A DNA stretch of 64,000 nucleotides from Biomaibacter acetigenes (GTDB taxonomy: Bacteria > Bacillota > Thermosediminibacteria > Thermosediminibacterales > Tepidanaerobacteraceae), in NCBI RefSeq assembly GCF_003691585.1, contig NZ_CP033169.1, forward strand, positions 496,001-560,000, given 5' to 3'. Positions 25,051 to 33,871 of the stretch are shown piece by piece (positions within the stretch are counted from its first letter, which is position 1; every line of letters starts with the position of its first letter). Made by a program: the position numbers and the translations under genes. The notes beneath the pieces are model-generated. The model did not search any database. It saw only the letters and a program-made list of their open reading frames with translations, and was not told where the DNA came from.

Positions 25051-25980
25051 ATGATCGAGGATTTTTTCTACAAGGAAAAGGGTCTGTTTTTACAGACCCT
25101 GCATCCCGTTTCTGCCCTTGTTTATGTGGGCGTGATATTTATCCTTGCCCTCATGTTTACAAATCCCCTGTACCTCATAGGCCTACTTATCTGCATCGGC
25201 CTTGCGATACTGGCCGTCGGTGGATTTTCCATATGGGAATTTTATTTAAGGGGAATCATATACATGATGATCCCCATAATAGTATTAAACCCTTTAATAT
25301 CAAGGATGGGCGATACCATATTGTGGATGGGACCTACCATCCCCGTATATGGAAGGCTAATCATAACCCTTGAATCCATCTTTTTCAGCCTGGTCATGAG
25401 CATACGGCTTTTGGATGTAGTAAGCATATTCTGCCTTTATAATATCATGATACATCCTGATAAGATATTAAATATTTTTTCCAGAGTTACTTTTAAATCC
25501 GCCCTGATTTTGTCCATTGCCACCAGGATGTTTCCGGCCATGATAAAGCAACTGGCAAACATCAAGGAGGTCCAGGTGGTAAGGGGAGTGGATTTTGAGA
25601 CAGGGACTCTAAAAGAGAGGCTTAAAAAATATACCGGTTTAATAAACATTTTGGTTTTGTCTTCTCTGGAAGATTCCATGGAGATGGCCGAGGCCATGCA
25701 AGCCAGGGCTTACGGCAGCGGTAAAAGGACTTGTTATTATAAAGATTTGTTTAGGCCCCGGGATACCCTGTGCCTTGCTTCAAGCCTCATGGCTCTTCTT
25801 TTTAGCATATACGGCCAAATAAAAGGTTTTATCGTTTTTGAATTTTACCCTCGGACCGGGCAGATTATAAAGGGACCCGATACTGTGTGGATGCTGGCTA
25901 TCATTCTTGTGTTACTTTTGGTTCCGTTAATTTTAAACTGGGGGTGGCTGCATTGCCCGCATTTCAGTTCCAAAATCTAA
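25051..25980 (+). CDS. ecfT: ECF transporter transmembrane subunit EcfT
   Basis: About 309 residues with five or six hydrophobic segments. The coupling-helix motif appears as EAMQARAYGSG, the hallmark Ala-Arg-x-Gly-type signature of EcfT that contacts the EcfA ATPases; a second basic segment near VQVVRGVDFETG is also typical. The ATG at 25051 fits the family start (IEDFFYKEKGLFLQTLHP); the frame is open further upstream, overlapping the previous gene, which is less likely. The 3' end overlaps the ATPase gene by 28 bases. It forms a dedicated (group I-like) ECF importer with its neighbours. Confidence 0.92.
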   Translation: MIEDFFYKEKGLFLQTLHPVSALVYVGVIFILALMFTNPLYLIGLLICIGLAILAVGGFSIWEFYLRGIIYMMIPIIVLNPLISRMGDTILWMGPTIPVYGRLIITLESIFFSLVMSIRLLDVVSIFCLYNIMIHPDKILNIFSRVTFKSALILSIATRMFPAMIKQLANIKEVQVVRGVDFETGTLKERLKKYTGLINILVLSSLEDSMEMAEAMQARAYGSGKRTCYYKDLFRPRDTLCLASSLMALLFSIYGQIKGFIVFEFYPRTGQIIKGPDTVWMLAIILVLLLVPLILNWGWLHCPHFSSKI

Positions 25981-27665
25981 ATTATATCTACCCCGAAAGG
26001 AAAGTTCCTTCTTTGAAGAACATAGACCTTACCGTAGAAGAAGGGGAGTTTTTGCTCATAACCGGTGGGTCGGGTTCGGGCAAATCCACTTTGGCTCGGG
26101 CTATGGCAGGCCTGATACCTGATTTTTACGGCGGATATTTTAGCGGCAAGATTTTTTTTAAAGGTCAGGACATACATACCCTGGATAAGCGTAAGCTTGC
26201 AAGGCTCGTGGGCATTGTATTTCAAGACCCCGAAAAGCAGCTGGTAAAAACCTGCGTGGAGGCGGAGATAGCTTTCGGCCTTGAAAACCTGGGACTTTCC
26301 CGGCAGGAGATGACAAGGCGCATAGCGGAAGTTGCAAGTTTTCTTGATCTTACGGAAATCAAGAATGAATTCACTCAAAAACTTTCCGGCGGCCAAAAGC
26401 AAAAGCTTGCACTAGCTTCGGTGCTTGCTATGCAGCCTGAAGTACTCATCCTGGATGAACCCACATCTCAGCTTGACCCAGCAGCTGCCGAAGATTTTTT
26501 AAACCTTGCGAAAAGGCTAAATGAAGACATGGGAATGACTATAGTTTTGGTAGAACAGCGATTGGAGAGATGTTTTCACCTGGCCGACAGGGTGGTAATT
26601 ATGGAAGACGGCAAAATAAAAGCCATGGGTTCCCCTGAAAAGATCGCCCGCAAGAACCCTTTTTGGGAAAATCCCTTTTTACCTCCGGTAGCACGTTTTT
26701 TTGCCAGGGTGGGATTTTTAAAAGTCCCCGTGACATTAAAAGAGGGAAGAGAGATCCTGAATAAATCCTTGCCCGAAATTAATAAAGATACTGTTTCATC
26801 CCCGAAACCTTCAGTAGCAGGATTTAAGGAATATGCAAAGTTAAATGCTTCATCGAAAGAAATCTCTTCTATACTAGAATTAAAAAATGTCTGGTTTTCT
26901 TATCCTGACGGCAGGGAAGTGCTAAAAGATATAAATTTAAAAATAGAGGCCGGTGAGCAGGTAACCGTCATGGGAGCCAATGGAGCCGGAAAATCCACGC
27001 TTTTGAAAGTAATGGCGGGGCTTTTAAAACCGGGTCGGGGAAGCGCAATCCTTTTAGGAAAGTCTTTCGAAAGTCAGGATAAATTTAAAGGCGGCAAGGT
27101 TGCTTATCTTTCTCAAAACCCCAATGATTATCTCTTTCAGGATACCGTAGAGGAGGAACTTTTATTTACACTAAAAAATTTCAGTCTTCCCGATAACGGC
27201 AAAGTTGACGAGCTCTTAGAGAGGTTAAACCTGAAAGAATATAAGAAGGTAAACCCCAGGGATTTAAGCAGCGGTGAACGGCAAAGAGTCGCTTTAGCTT
27301 CTATCCTGGTGACCGACCCCGTACTACTTTTGCTGGATGAACCCACCCGAGGCATGGACTATGTGTTCAAGACGGATCTGGGTCGATATCTAAGCAAGCT
27401 TTGCCAAAAGGGTGTGGGTGTAGTCATGGTCACCCATGATGTGGAATTTGCCGCGGAGTATTCTCAAAGGGTAGTTTTAATGTATGACGGAAAAATAGTA
27501 AGCGACGGGTCGGTGCATGAAGTGCTGGGGAATTCCTTTTTCTACTCTACTCAGATGGCAAGGCTCTGCAAGGGATATGTCGAAGGAGTCTTAACCGTTG
27601 ATGAAGCCGTAAAAGCTTTAGAACCGCATTTCAATTCAGGGACGGTTCTTGAATTGAAAAAATAA
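25953..27665 (+). CDS. Fused double ECF ATPase (EcfA1-EcfA2 type)
   Basis: About 570 residues with two ABC ATPase domains in one chain. The first has Walker A GGSGSGKST, signature LSGGQKQK and Walker B LILDEPTSQLDP; the second has GANGAGKST, LSSGERQR and LLLLDEPTRGMD. Each keeps its D-loop and His switch region. The start is a TTG at 25953 behind GGGGTGG, overlapping the EcfT gene; an upstream in-frame start would add residues that only shadow EcfT. The fusion supplies both nucleotide-binding domains of the importer. Confidence 0.92.
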   Translation: MPAFQFQNLNYIYPERKVPSLKNIDLTVEEGEFLLITGGSGSGKSTLARAMAGLIPDFYGGYFSGKIFFKGQDIHTLDKRKLARLVGIVFQDPEKQLVKTCVEAEIAFGLENLGLSRQEMTRRIAEVASFLDLTEIKNEFTQKLSGGQKQKLALASVLAMQPEVLILDEPTSQLDPAAAEDFLNLAKRLNEDMGMTIVLVEQRLERCFHLADRVVIMEDGKIKAMGSPEKIARKNPFWENPFLPPVARFFARVGFLKVPVTLKEGREILNKSLPEINKDTVSSPKPSVAGFKEYAKLNASSKEISSILELKNVWFSYPDGREVLKDINLKIEAGEQVTVMGANGAGKSTLLKVMAGLLKPGRGSAILLGKSFESQDKFKGGKVAYLSQNPNDYLFQDTVEEELLFTLKNFSLPDNGKVDELLERLNLKEYKKVNPRDLSSGERQRVALASILVTDPVLLLLDEPTRGMDYVFKTDLGRYLSKLCQKGVGVVMVTHDVEFAAEYSQRVVLMYDGKIVSDGSVHEVLGNSFFYSTQMARLCKGYVEGVLTVDEAVKALEPHFNSGTVLELKK

Positions 27666-27691
27666 ATTATATACAGGAATGGATTGAGAGT

Positions 27692-28291
27692 ATGTTCTCT
27701 ATTATTATCGCCATCATATTTTTAAGTCTCATGTATCTTAGCTTTGAGAAGAGTCATGTCTCTTCTAAAGAGGTGGCCCTTACTGCAGTCCTGGGAACGG
27801 TAGCCGCCATGGGGCGCATAGCCTTTGCCGCACTGCCAAACATCCAGGCTGCTACCTTTATAATCATCGTGGCAGGTTCGGTCATGGGCTGGAGGGCGGG
27901 TTTTGTGGTGGGAGCCACCGCCGCACTGGTATCAAACTTCTTTTTAGGCCAGGGACCCTGGACTATATGGCAGATGCTGGCCTGGGGGATGGCCGGGGCC
28001 TCGGCTGCCATCTTAAAAAGAACATTTCCAGACATCGGCAGGGCCGGGATGACGGTTTTTTGCTTTTTATGGGGATATTTTTTTGGATGGATTATGAACC
28101 TGTGGTACTGGTCTGCTTTTATAAGGCCCCTCAGCATAAAGTCCTTTATGGCCGCCTGCCTTGCGAGCTTCTGGTTCGACAGTTTTCATGCCGTCGGGAA
28201 TGCAATCTTATATCTTTGCTTTGGTGTAAGTTTCACAAAAATATTAAAGCGTTTCCACCGCAGATTAAAGGTAACCGTATATTATGAGTAA
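27692..28291 (+). CDS. ECF transporter S component, predicted cobalamin type
   Basis: About 199 residues with six hydrophobic segments. The N-terminal helix carries an Ala/Gly-rich face with GTVAAMGRIAFAALPNIQ, followed by VMGWRAGFVVGA; S components bind EcfT through helix 1 and the ligand through loops. It is the last main gene of the cobalamin-riboswitch operon, so cobalamin or another corrinoid is the likely substrate. The specificity is inferred from regulation and the DUF4430 partners. It could be functionally like CbrT, but I cannot verify orthology. Confidence 0.85.
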   Translation: MFSIIIAIIFLSLMYLSFEKSHVSSKEVALTAVLGTVAAMGRIAFAALPNIQAATFIIIVAGSVMGWRAGFVVGATAALVSNFFLGQGPWTIWQMLAWGMAGASAAILKRTFPDIGRAGMTVFCFLWGYFFGWIMNLWYWSAFIRPLSIKSFMAACLASFWFDSFHAVGNAILYLCFGVSFTKILKRFHRRLKVTVYYE

Positions 28292-28367
28292 AAGAGAAAT
28301 TTGTTTGGGACCTTATAGGGAAAACTATGATACAGGTTTTGAAAAACCTAAATTTGCACTGAAATAA
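28284..28367 (+). CDS. Possible 27-residue protein coupled to the S component
   Basis: An ATG overlaps the S-component stop (ATGAGTAA) and opens a 27-codon frame starting MSKREICLGPYRENYD that ends just before the terminator. The overlap suggests translational coupling. It may be a real small protein or the retained start of a deleted gene. No family is recognised. Confidence 0.35.
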   Translation: MSKREICLGPYRENYDTGFEKPKFALK

Positions 28368-28398
28368 AAAGCCCTCGGTTTATTCCGAAGGCTTTTTT
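28366..28398. terminator. Bidirectional terminator between convergent operons
   Basis: AGCCCTCGG and CCGAAGGCT form a stem around a short TTTATT loop, with an A-run on the left and a T-run on the right. It serves both the cobalamin operon and the minus-strand YfcC operon. Confidence 0.85.
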
Positions 28399-28405
28399 GT
28401 GAGAA

Positions 28406-29815
28406 TCAAAATGGTCCCAAATTTATGGCCACTGCCACGGCGATGAAAATCATCTGGACAATAAATATCAGGAAAAAGAAAGGCGTGAAGAATTTCCACC
28501 AGCGATCGAGGGGAATTTTGGCTATGCTGCATATGACCGGCAGAAGAGTCGTGGGCCAGAAAACATTGGAGAAGCCGTCGCCGTACTGGAAAGCCAGCAC
28601 CGCAGTCTGCCGGGTGATATGCAGCACATCGGAAAGAGGCGCCATGATGGGCATGGTGACGGCTGCCTGGCCGCTGCCGGAAGGTATCAGAAAATTAATC
28701 AGCGTCTGGACGAAAAGCATGCCTTCGGCGGCCACCCATTTCGGAAAGAGGGAAAGGGGCTGTGACAGTGCAAATACAACGGTATCGGTAATATGGCCCT
28801 GATTCATCACCATCAGGATGCCACGTCCGAGACCCACCGCAAAGGCTCCGAATACCATATCCTTACAGCCTTCAATAAAGTATTCGGCTATTTTGCTGGG
28901 AGTAAAGCCGCCGATGAGGCCGCATACTATGCCCATGATGAGGAAAAGGCCGGCGAGCTCATCGATATACCATCCCAGTTTTAAAACACCGTAGACCAGC
29001 ATGACTATGGTCAAACCGACGATACCCAGAATGACCATCTGGCGACCCGTAAATTTTGCATTCAAATCATCCTGGTTCAATTTGAAAGCAGAATAGTCGA
29101 TATCCTTTACAAGACTTGCCGCAGGGTTTTTCTTTATCTTTGAAGCATACCTCATGGTCCACCACACGGCAAGGGTCTCGAAGACTAAAAAGCTTACAAT
29201 TCTAAAACCGAGGCCTGAAAAAAGCGGAAGATTTGCAATGCCCTGGGCGACTCCGATGGTAAAGGGGTTCATAAAGGCTGCGGCAAACCCCATAGCCACC
29301 CCGAAAGAAACCATGCACATGCCCACCAGGGCGTCGTAACCGAGAGCGATGGCGAGAGAGACAAGAATGGGAATAAATCCGAAGGTCTCCTCAAACATTC
29401 CGAATATGGCTCCCGCCAGGCCGAATATGTACATGGAAATCGGGATCATTAACTGCTCTTTGCCTTTCATTTTTCTGATGGCATGGGCGATGGCGTTGTT
29501 CAGCGTTCCGGTCTTAATGACAATATAAAATGAGGCATATACGATAAAAATAAAGAAGATGATTGGCGCCGCATCCACCATTCCCTTTTGAACCGCCACA
29601 AAAGTGCTGAAGAATCCTACGGGAGTAGATTCTATAAACTTAAATGAGCCGGGTACCACGGTCACCTTGTGGGTTGTGGGATTTTCCACCCTGTCATACT
29701 GGCCCGCGGGAATTATCCATGTAAAAATGGCGGCAAGAACTATTATGGTAAACATGATTACGAAAGTATGGGGGATTTTAAAGCTGTATTTGGGCTTGTT
29801 TTCGTTGGTTGCCAT
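28406..29815 (-). CDS. YfcC-family membrane transporter
   Basis: About 469 residues with some 12 membrane segments. It matches the YfcC/DcuC-like group of the ion-transporter superfamily: an N-terminal IPHTFVIMF then IPAGQYDRV, FEETFGFIPI in the middle, and PSGSGQAAVTMPIMAPLSD near the C terminus. The ATG at 29815 is chosen since GGAGG lies just upstream; a TTG at 29830 would sit on that site. It is directly downstream of an amidohydrolase, suggesting uptake of the amidohydrolase substrate (an acylated amino acid or peptide-like compound) or exchange of a product. The substrate is inferred. Confidence 0.88.
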   Translation of the reverse strand: MATNENKPKYSFKIPHTFVIMFTIIVLAAIFTWIIPAGQYDRVENPTTHKVTVVPGSFKFIESTPVGFFSTFVAVQKGMVDAAPIIFFIFIVYASFYIVIKTGTLNNAIAHAIRKMKGKEQLMIPISMYIFGLAGAIFGMFEETFGFIPILVSLAIALGYDALVGMCMVSFGVAMGFAAAFMNPFTIGVAQGIANLPLFSGLGFRIVSFLVFETLAVWWTMRYASKIKKNPAASLVKDIDYSAFKLNQDDLNAKFTGRQMVILGIVGLTIVMLVYGVLKLGWYIDELAGLFLIMGIVCGLIGGFTPSKIAEYFIEGCKDMVFGAFAVGLGRGILMVMNQGHITDTVVFALSQPLSLFPKWVAAEGMLFVQTLINFLIPSGSGQAAVTMPIMAPLSDVLHITRQTAVLAFQYGDGFSNVFWPTTLLPVICSIAKIPLDRWWKFFTPFFFLIFIVQMIFIAVAVAINLGPF

Positions 29816-29816
29816 T

Positions 29817-31190
29817 TTATGCTCCTCCAAATCTTATTATTTTTCCATTTTGATTATTAACGGGATGACTTTTTTGCAGTGCGACTTCGCCATTGACGAT
29901 AACCCATTCGATTCCTGAAGGTGATTCCAGAGGCTTTTCGAAAGTGGCCCTATCTATGATTTGTTCTGGGTCAAATATGACAATGTCCGCATCGCATCCT
30001 TCCTGAATCCTGCCTTTTTTGGAAAAATTTAGCCTCTTTGCAGGCAGAATGGTCATTTTAGAAAGGGCTTCAATTAAGTCCAGCGTCTTTTCTTCTCTTA
30101 CGAATCGGCCCAGCACTTTTGGAAAAGTACCGGCCACCCGGGGATGGCCCTGGCCGTCATGGATGTAACCGTCGCTGGCCACCATTATACCGGGATGCTG
30201 TATGGCTTCCATGACTTCGTTTTGGTTCATTACAAATGCCACCACAATAGTTTCGGGATAGTGTTTTCTCAGGTCCTCAAAAATGTATTCATCGCAGTAA
30301 TATCCCCTGTATTTTCCCTCCGCTACCAGAACGGCACCATAACTGCTCTTCCACCTTTCAAAACAGCCGGGATCAAAGACCGGCGAGCCTATGGTGGTAC
30401 TAAAGGCGGCATAAGGGTAGCAGTCGGCTTCCACGTCTATTCCCCGCCGTTTTGCATTGTCGATAAGCGCCAATCCTTCTTTCATATTGCCGAAAGCGCA
30501 GCAGCTTCCCAGATGGGATATTTGCATGGGGAGATGGTTTTCACCGGATATGTCAATTAACTCCTGAAGGGCCTCTATTCCCCTGTCCGCATCATAACGA
30601 TAATGGGCTGCCATGAGGCGGTTTTCAAATCCGTGAAGGACATTCCCCAAAGCTATGATTTCTTCGGTGGAAGCTCCGGGAGTATATTCCAGGCCGAAGG
30701 AAATGCCGACGACTCCATCCTGCAGGGCTTTTTTCAATAATGACTTCATTTCTTCTATATGCCTGTCAGATGCGGGAATATACGGATCATTAAGGTCCAC
30801 CAGTTCTCTCAGGGTTTTATGGCCCATGAAACAGCAGAAATTTACCGGCATTCCTGCTCTTTCAAGCATCCCGGCATACTGCCCGAAGTCTTCGGGACTT
30901 TCTCCGCAGTTGCCTCCCACCGCCGTCGTGACACCCATGTTCAGCATGCATTCCAGGGCCCGGGTCTTAAATATTTTATGGGTATCTTGCGAGGTTATTC
31001 TATCTTCATGCATGTGGATGTCGATAAAACCCGGGCATACAACTTTGCCTTCAGCATTAATCGCACAATCTGCTGTCTCGGATGTGTCGCCGATGCGTGA
31101 AATTTTTCCGTCGGATACGGTTATATCCGTTATCCTGTCAAATGATGTTTCCGGATCAATAACCCTGCCGCCTTTAATGACTATTTTCAT
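29817..31190 (-). CDS. Amidohydrolase, N-acyl-D-amino-acid deacylase/dihydroorotase-like
   Basis: A 457-residue metal-dependent amidohydrolase. The metal motif HMH is in CPGFIDIHMHEDR (residues about 52-64); a later SHLGSC supplies a metal-ligand His, and VASDGYIHDGQGHPR holds the catalytic Asp. The layout fits the D-aminoacylase/YtcJ-like group, with a small beta domain split between the ends of the chain. AGGGAGG lies before the ATG. The stop is one base from the YfcC start, so the two genes form an operon. It probably cleaves an N-acyl or cyclic amide bond; the exact substrate is unknown. Confidence 0.85.
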   Translation of the reverse strand: MKIVIKGGRVIDPETSFDRITDITVSDGKISRIGDTSETADCAINAEGKVVCPGFIDIHMHEDRITSQDTHKIFKTRALECMLNMGVTTAVGGNCGESPEDFGQYAGMLERAGMPVNFCCFMGHKTLRELVDLNDPYIPASDRHIEEMKSLLKKALQDGVVGISFGLEYTPGASTEEIIALGNVLHGFENRLMAAHYRYDADRGIEALQELIDISGENHLPMQISHLGSCCAFGNMKEGLALIDNAKRRGIDVEADCYPYAAFSTTIGSPVFDPGCFERWKSSYGAVLVAEGKYRGYYCDEYIFEDLRKHYPETIVVAFVMNQNEVMEAIQHPGIMVASDGYIHDGQGHPRVAGTFPKVLGRFVREEKTLDLIEALSKMTILPAKRLNFSKKGRIQEGCDADIVIFDPEQIIDRATFEKPLESPSGIEWVIVNGEVALQKSHPVNNQNGKIIRFGGA

Positions 31191-31426
31191 TAAATCCCTC
31201 CCTTCAAATCAAAATATTAGCAGCTTTACTATCATTACTGTATTTTTGAATCCCGGTATATAAGTTTTGTATATATATTCGTTATGTGTTTTAAAAATCC
31301 TTTCAGTGGTGAAATTATTTTCTTATATGCAGGAAATTTAACTTTGGTGTTTTAAGATAACAGAAGAAATACCTGTTAAAATAAAAATTTTAATAAAAAT
31401 TTAAAGTTAAAGCAGGATTTTATAAA

Positions 31427-31485
31427 TTGACGTCGAATATATTATTCATAAAATATATGAACAATGTTCTACAATAACGAAAGGA
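31427..31485 (+). promoter_or_regulatory. Promoter and IclR operator before iclR copy 1
   Basis: TTGACG (31427-31432), 16 bases, TAAAAT (31449-31454), then the palindrome GAACAATGTTC (31459-31469) and ATAACGAAAGG about four bases later. The palindrome covers the expected transcription start, fitting autoregulation. The rest of the 300-base gap upstream is AT-rich without recognisable genes. Confidence 0.6.
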
Positions 31486-31495
31486 ATAATGTTTG

Positions 31496-32269
31496 ATGAA
31501 ACAAGATAAAGCAATAATTCAAAGTGTTGATAGGGCTTTGCGCATTTTAGAATTATTTCGTGAAGAATCCTCACTGGGTTTAACCCAGATAGCGGAACGA
31601 ATGGACCTTGCAAAAAGTACGGTTTATGGCCTGGTTGCTACTTTAGAAACTCATCATTATTTGGAACAGGACCCCGATAATGGCAAATATCGTTTGGGTA
31701 TTAGGCTTCTGGAGCTGGGGGAGCTATTTAATCAGAGACTCGACCTAAGACGAGAGGCCGTTCCTATAATGAGAGACCTTGTTGAGAAATACTCAGAGAC
31801 AGTTCAACTTTCCATATTAGATGGAACAGATGTTGTTTATATTGATTTAATTGAGGCACCAACATCTATCAGATATACCAGCCGTATAGGTAAGAGAGTT
31901 CAAGCTCATTGTGCTGCGACCGGAAAAGCAATGCTGGCCGATTTGCCGGAAGATGTAATCGATAAGATTTATAGCAACAAAACCTTAGTAACACCAACAC
32001 CTAGAAGCATCTCAAATATTGTTTTACTTAAAGAACATTTAAAATTGATCCGCCAGCAAGGATACTCCATAGATGATGAAGAGCTTGACCTAGGAGTGCG
32101 GGGAGCCGGTGCATCGATTAAAAATAAAAATGGTAGGGCCATAGCAGGTATAAGTCTTGGAGGTCCGACATCCCGGGTAACTCATGATATGGTAAGAGAA
32201 TTTGGTCTAGCTGTTAAGGAAGCTGCGTTATTAATTTCTCAACGTCTAGGTTATCAAAAAGAAAAATAA
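31496..32269 (+). CDS. IclR-family transcriptional regulator, copy 1
   Basis: About 257 residues. An N-terminal winged helix-turn-helix (LGLTQIAERMDLAKSTVYGL) is followed by the IclR effector-binding domain with RYTSRIGKRVQAHCAATGKA and LDLGVRGAGASIKNKNGRAI. It is nearly identical to the regulator at 48040-48810. The ATG at 31496 aligns with the start of that copy. It precedes the decayed CoA-transferase copy and is still intact. Effectors of this family are usually small organic acids or sugar acids; the ligand here is unknown. Confidence 0.93.
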   Translation: MKQDKAIIQSVDRALRILELFREESSLGLTQIAERMDLAKSTVYGLVATLETHHYLEQDPDNGKYRLGIRLLELGELFNQRLDLRREAVPIMRDLVEKYSETVQLSILDGTDVVYIDLIEAPTSIRYTSRIGKRVQAHCAATGKAMLADLPEDVIDKIYSNKTLVTPTPRSISNIVLLKEHLKLIRQQGYSIDDEELDLGVRGAGASIKNKNGRAIAGISLGGPTSRVTHDMVREFGLAVKEAALLISQRLGYQKEK

Positions 32270-32289
32270 AATTTTTTAATACAAAATAC

Positions 32290-32313
32290 GAACAAAGTTC
32301 AGAGATAACGAAC
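32290..32313 (+). promoter_or_regulatory. IclR operator before the decayed CoA-transferase gene
   Basis: GAACAAAGTTC (32290-32300) followed four bases later by ATAACGAACG, the same motif as before both iclR genes and the intact CoA-transferase gene. Confidence 0.6.
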
Positions 32314-32329
32314 GAAAAAGGATAGTCTT

Positions 32330-32803
32330 ATGTCTAAAGTCGTTTCTGCACAAAAAGCTGCTGAACTTATAAAAGATGGTGATACAGTATGGATTGTAAG
32401 TTCCGGTGGAGGGAATAGGGGAACCATGTTCTATCCTTACCGCTATAGAACAGGAATTTTTAAAAAGTGGGCATCCCAAAGATCTCATACTTTGCCATTC
32501 GAGTGGCATAGGTAATAAGCGGGGAGTGGGTAGTGATCATTTCGCTCATGAAGGCATGGTAAAACGCGTTATTGGAAGCCACTGGACATGGGCGCCCAAG
32601 CTTTCCCAGATGGTAGCAAACAACAAAGTAGAAGGATATGTACTTCCCCAAGGAGTGATGGTACAGCTATTAAGGGCTATAACCGGGAAAAAGCCCGGAG
32701 TCATAAGCCATGTAGGTCTTGGTACGTTTATAGATCCGAGGCTGGAAGGCGGAAGGCTTAATGCCATTTCAAAAGCTTCTTTAGTTAATAAGTGCTTGGT
32801 TTA
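32330..32803 (+). pseudogene. CoA-transferase remnant, cut off by an IS element
   Basis: Starts [20 protein letters not shown] as in the intact gene at 48876. It is frameshifted around 32412 and resumes in another frame through [15 protein letters not shown] and [18 protein letters not shown]. It stops at 32803, at the left end of an IS200/IS605-type element. Only the first 30 percent of the gene is left. Confidence 0.88.
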
Positions 32804-33333
32804 AACACACGGGCTTTCAGCCCGTAAATCCTTTCAGGACTTGCAGATACTTCAGTATCATCTGTATAATCTAAGATAGGGGTGATGCTGAATGGGTGCT
32901 TTAAAAAGAGGAAATCATACCGTATATGATATACAGTATCATATGGTTTGGACAACGAAATATAGGTATAGAGTATTTACTGGAAAGATAGCTGAAAGAC
33001 TAAGGGAACTATTAAGACAAGGATGTGAAGCTCGGGGAATAAAAATTATACGTGGTGGCATAGGAAGTGATCATGTACATATGCTAATATCATGTCCACC
33101 TACACTTGCACCATGCAAAATAATGCAATATTTGAAGGGAAGATAATCAAAGATAATGCAAGAAGAATTTGCAGAGTTACGAAGGAGATATTGGGGTCAA
33201 CATCTATGGTCAGAAGGATATTTTTGTAGAACTATAGTATGATTTTTAATCAAGTTCTTAAGCTGGTTTCAGCCTGAATTACGACTTTCAGTCGTAAATA
33301 ATTCCCTGCACTTTAGTGCAGGGTGGTTCAAAA
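32797..33333 (+). mobile_element. IS200/IS605-type element, non-autonomous remnant
   Basis: A single-gene element with a tnpA-like ORF and subterminal hairpins: ACGGGCTTTCAGCCCGT near the left end, CGACTTTCAGTCG and CCCTGCACTTTAGTGCAGGG near the right end. There is no tnpB and no inverted terminal repeats, as expected for this family. It lies at the deletion junction in the left operon copy. The ends are placed by comparison with the intact right copy. Confidence 0.8.
32892..33242 (+). pseudogene. TnpA (Y1 transposase) with internal stop
   Basis: The frame encodes an IS200-type TnpA: TVYDIQYHMVWTTKYRYRVF at the N terminus and the HUH metal motif in GSDHVHML. A TAA interrupts it at 33144-33146 after QYLKGR, and the same frame then continues SKIMQEEFAELRRRYWGQHL to 33242, where it ends before the region that should hold the catalytic Tyr. 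The element is therefore inactive unless complemented. Confidence 0.85.
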
Positions 33334-33429
33334 ACGGATTTTCCAGATAAAAATGTTAAAGAATTCTGATATCCGCAAATTATTTTTAAAAGAGATAATG
33401 GACCCGAAATAAAAAAATGGCAATATTAA
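33334..33429 (+). pseudogene. 3' fragment of the flavoprotein gene
   Basis: Encodes TDFPDKNVKEF, a stop, then YPQIIFKRDNGPEIKKWQY, matching the last 32 residues of the flavoprotein at 58613-60313 but with an in-frame TGA. It is a remnant of the second operon copy. Confidence 0.85.
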
Positions 33430-33458
33430 CTAAATCTAAAACAGAAGGGTTGCCTTTG

Positions 33459-33737
33459 ATGCAATAATCAAAGCCCACATACCTTGAAATAAACCATAGA
33501 ATTGCGTCAAAGGAAACGGCCGTAGATTTTTTGATAAAAAGGTTTGGTATAGAAAGGTCTCAGGTTATCGACATCGGTGATAACTATAATGATATAGATA
33601 TGTTAAAATATGCAGGACTTGGCATTGCCATGGGCAATGCTTCCGATGAAGTTAAAAAGCATGCCGATTTTGTAACCTCAACTAATGATGAGGATGGGGT
33701 AGCATGCGCCCTTAAAAAATTTATTTTTGACGAATAG
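33459..33737 (+). pseudogene. HAD phosphatase remnant with large internal deletion
   Basis: The first bases (ATGCAAT) match the start of the HAD gene at 60343. The sequence then jumps to the last third (AAGCCCACATACCTTGAAATA...), losing about 550 bases. The remaining frame (33531-33737) carries the late motif IGDNYNDIDMLKYAG and an intact C terminus. Confidence 0.88.
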
Positions 33738-33756
33738 ATGAAAAGAGGTCTTATTT

Positions 33757-33871
33757 ATGGGTTTACATATGTTCAATTTAAAAGGAAAGATAGCTGCAGT
33801 GACCGGAGCAAGGATCGGCCTTGGTCAAGGAATGGCTATTGGTCTTGCTGAAGCCAGTGCCGACATGGTCC
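33757..33871 (+). pseudogene. SDR dehydrogenase 5' fragment
   Basis: Encodes MFNLKGKIAAVTGARIGLGQ and about 15 further residues, matching the start of the intact SDR at 61178 including the GxxxGxG nucleotide-binding loop. It ends at the left terminus of the IS630-type element. Confidence 0.88.

Larger units (their letters stand above)
31391..33871 (+). repeat. Left, eroded copy of the right-hand catabolic operon
   Basis: The stretch is homologous to two separated parts of the right operon: 31391-32796 matches 47939-49340 (promoter, iclR, start of the CoA-transferase gene), and 33334-33871 matches about 60220-61295 (end of the flavoprotein gene, HAD, start of SDR). Everything between is missing and an IS200/IS605-type element sits at the junction. 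The first 50 bases of the promoter region are practically identical in both copies. Confidence 0.8.
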
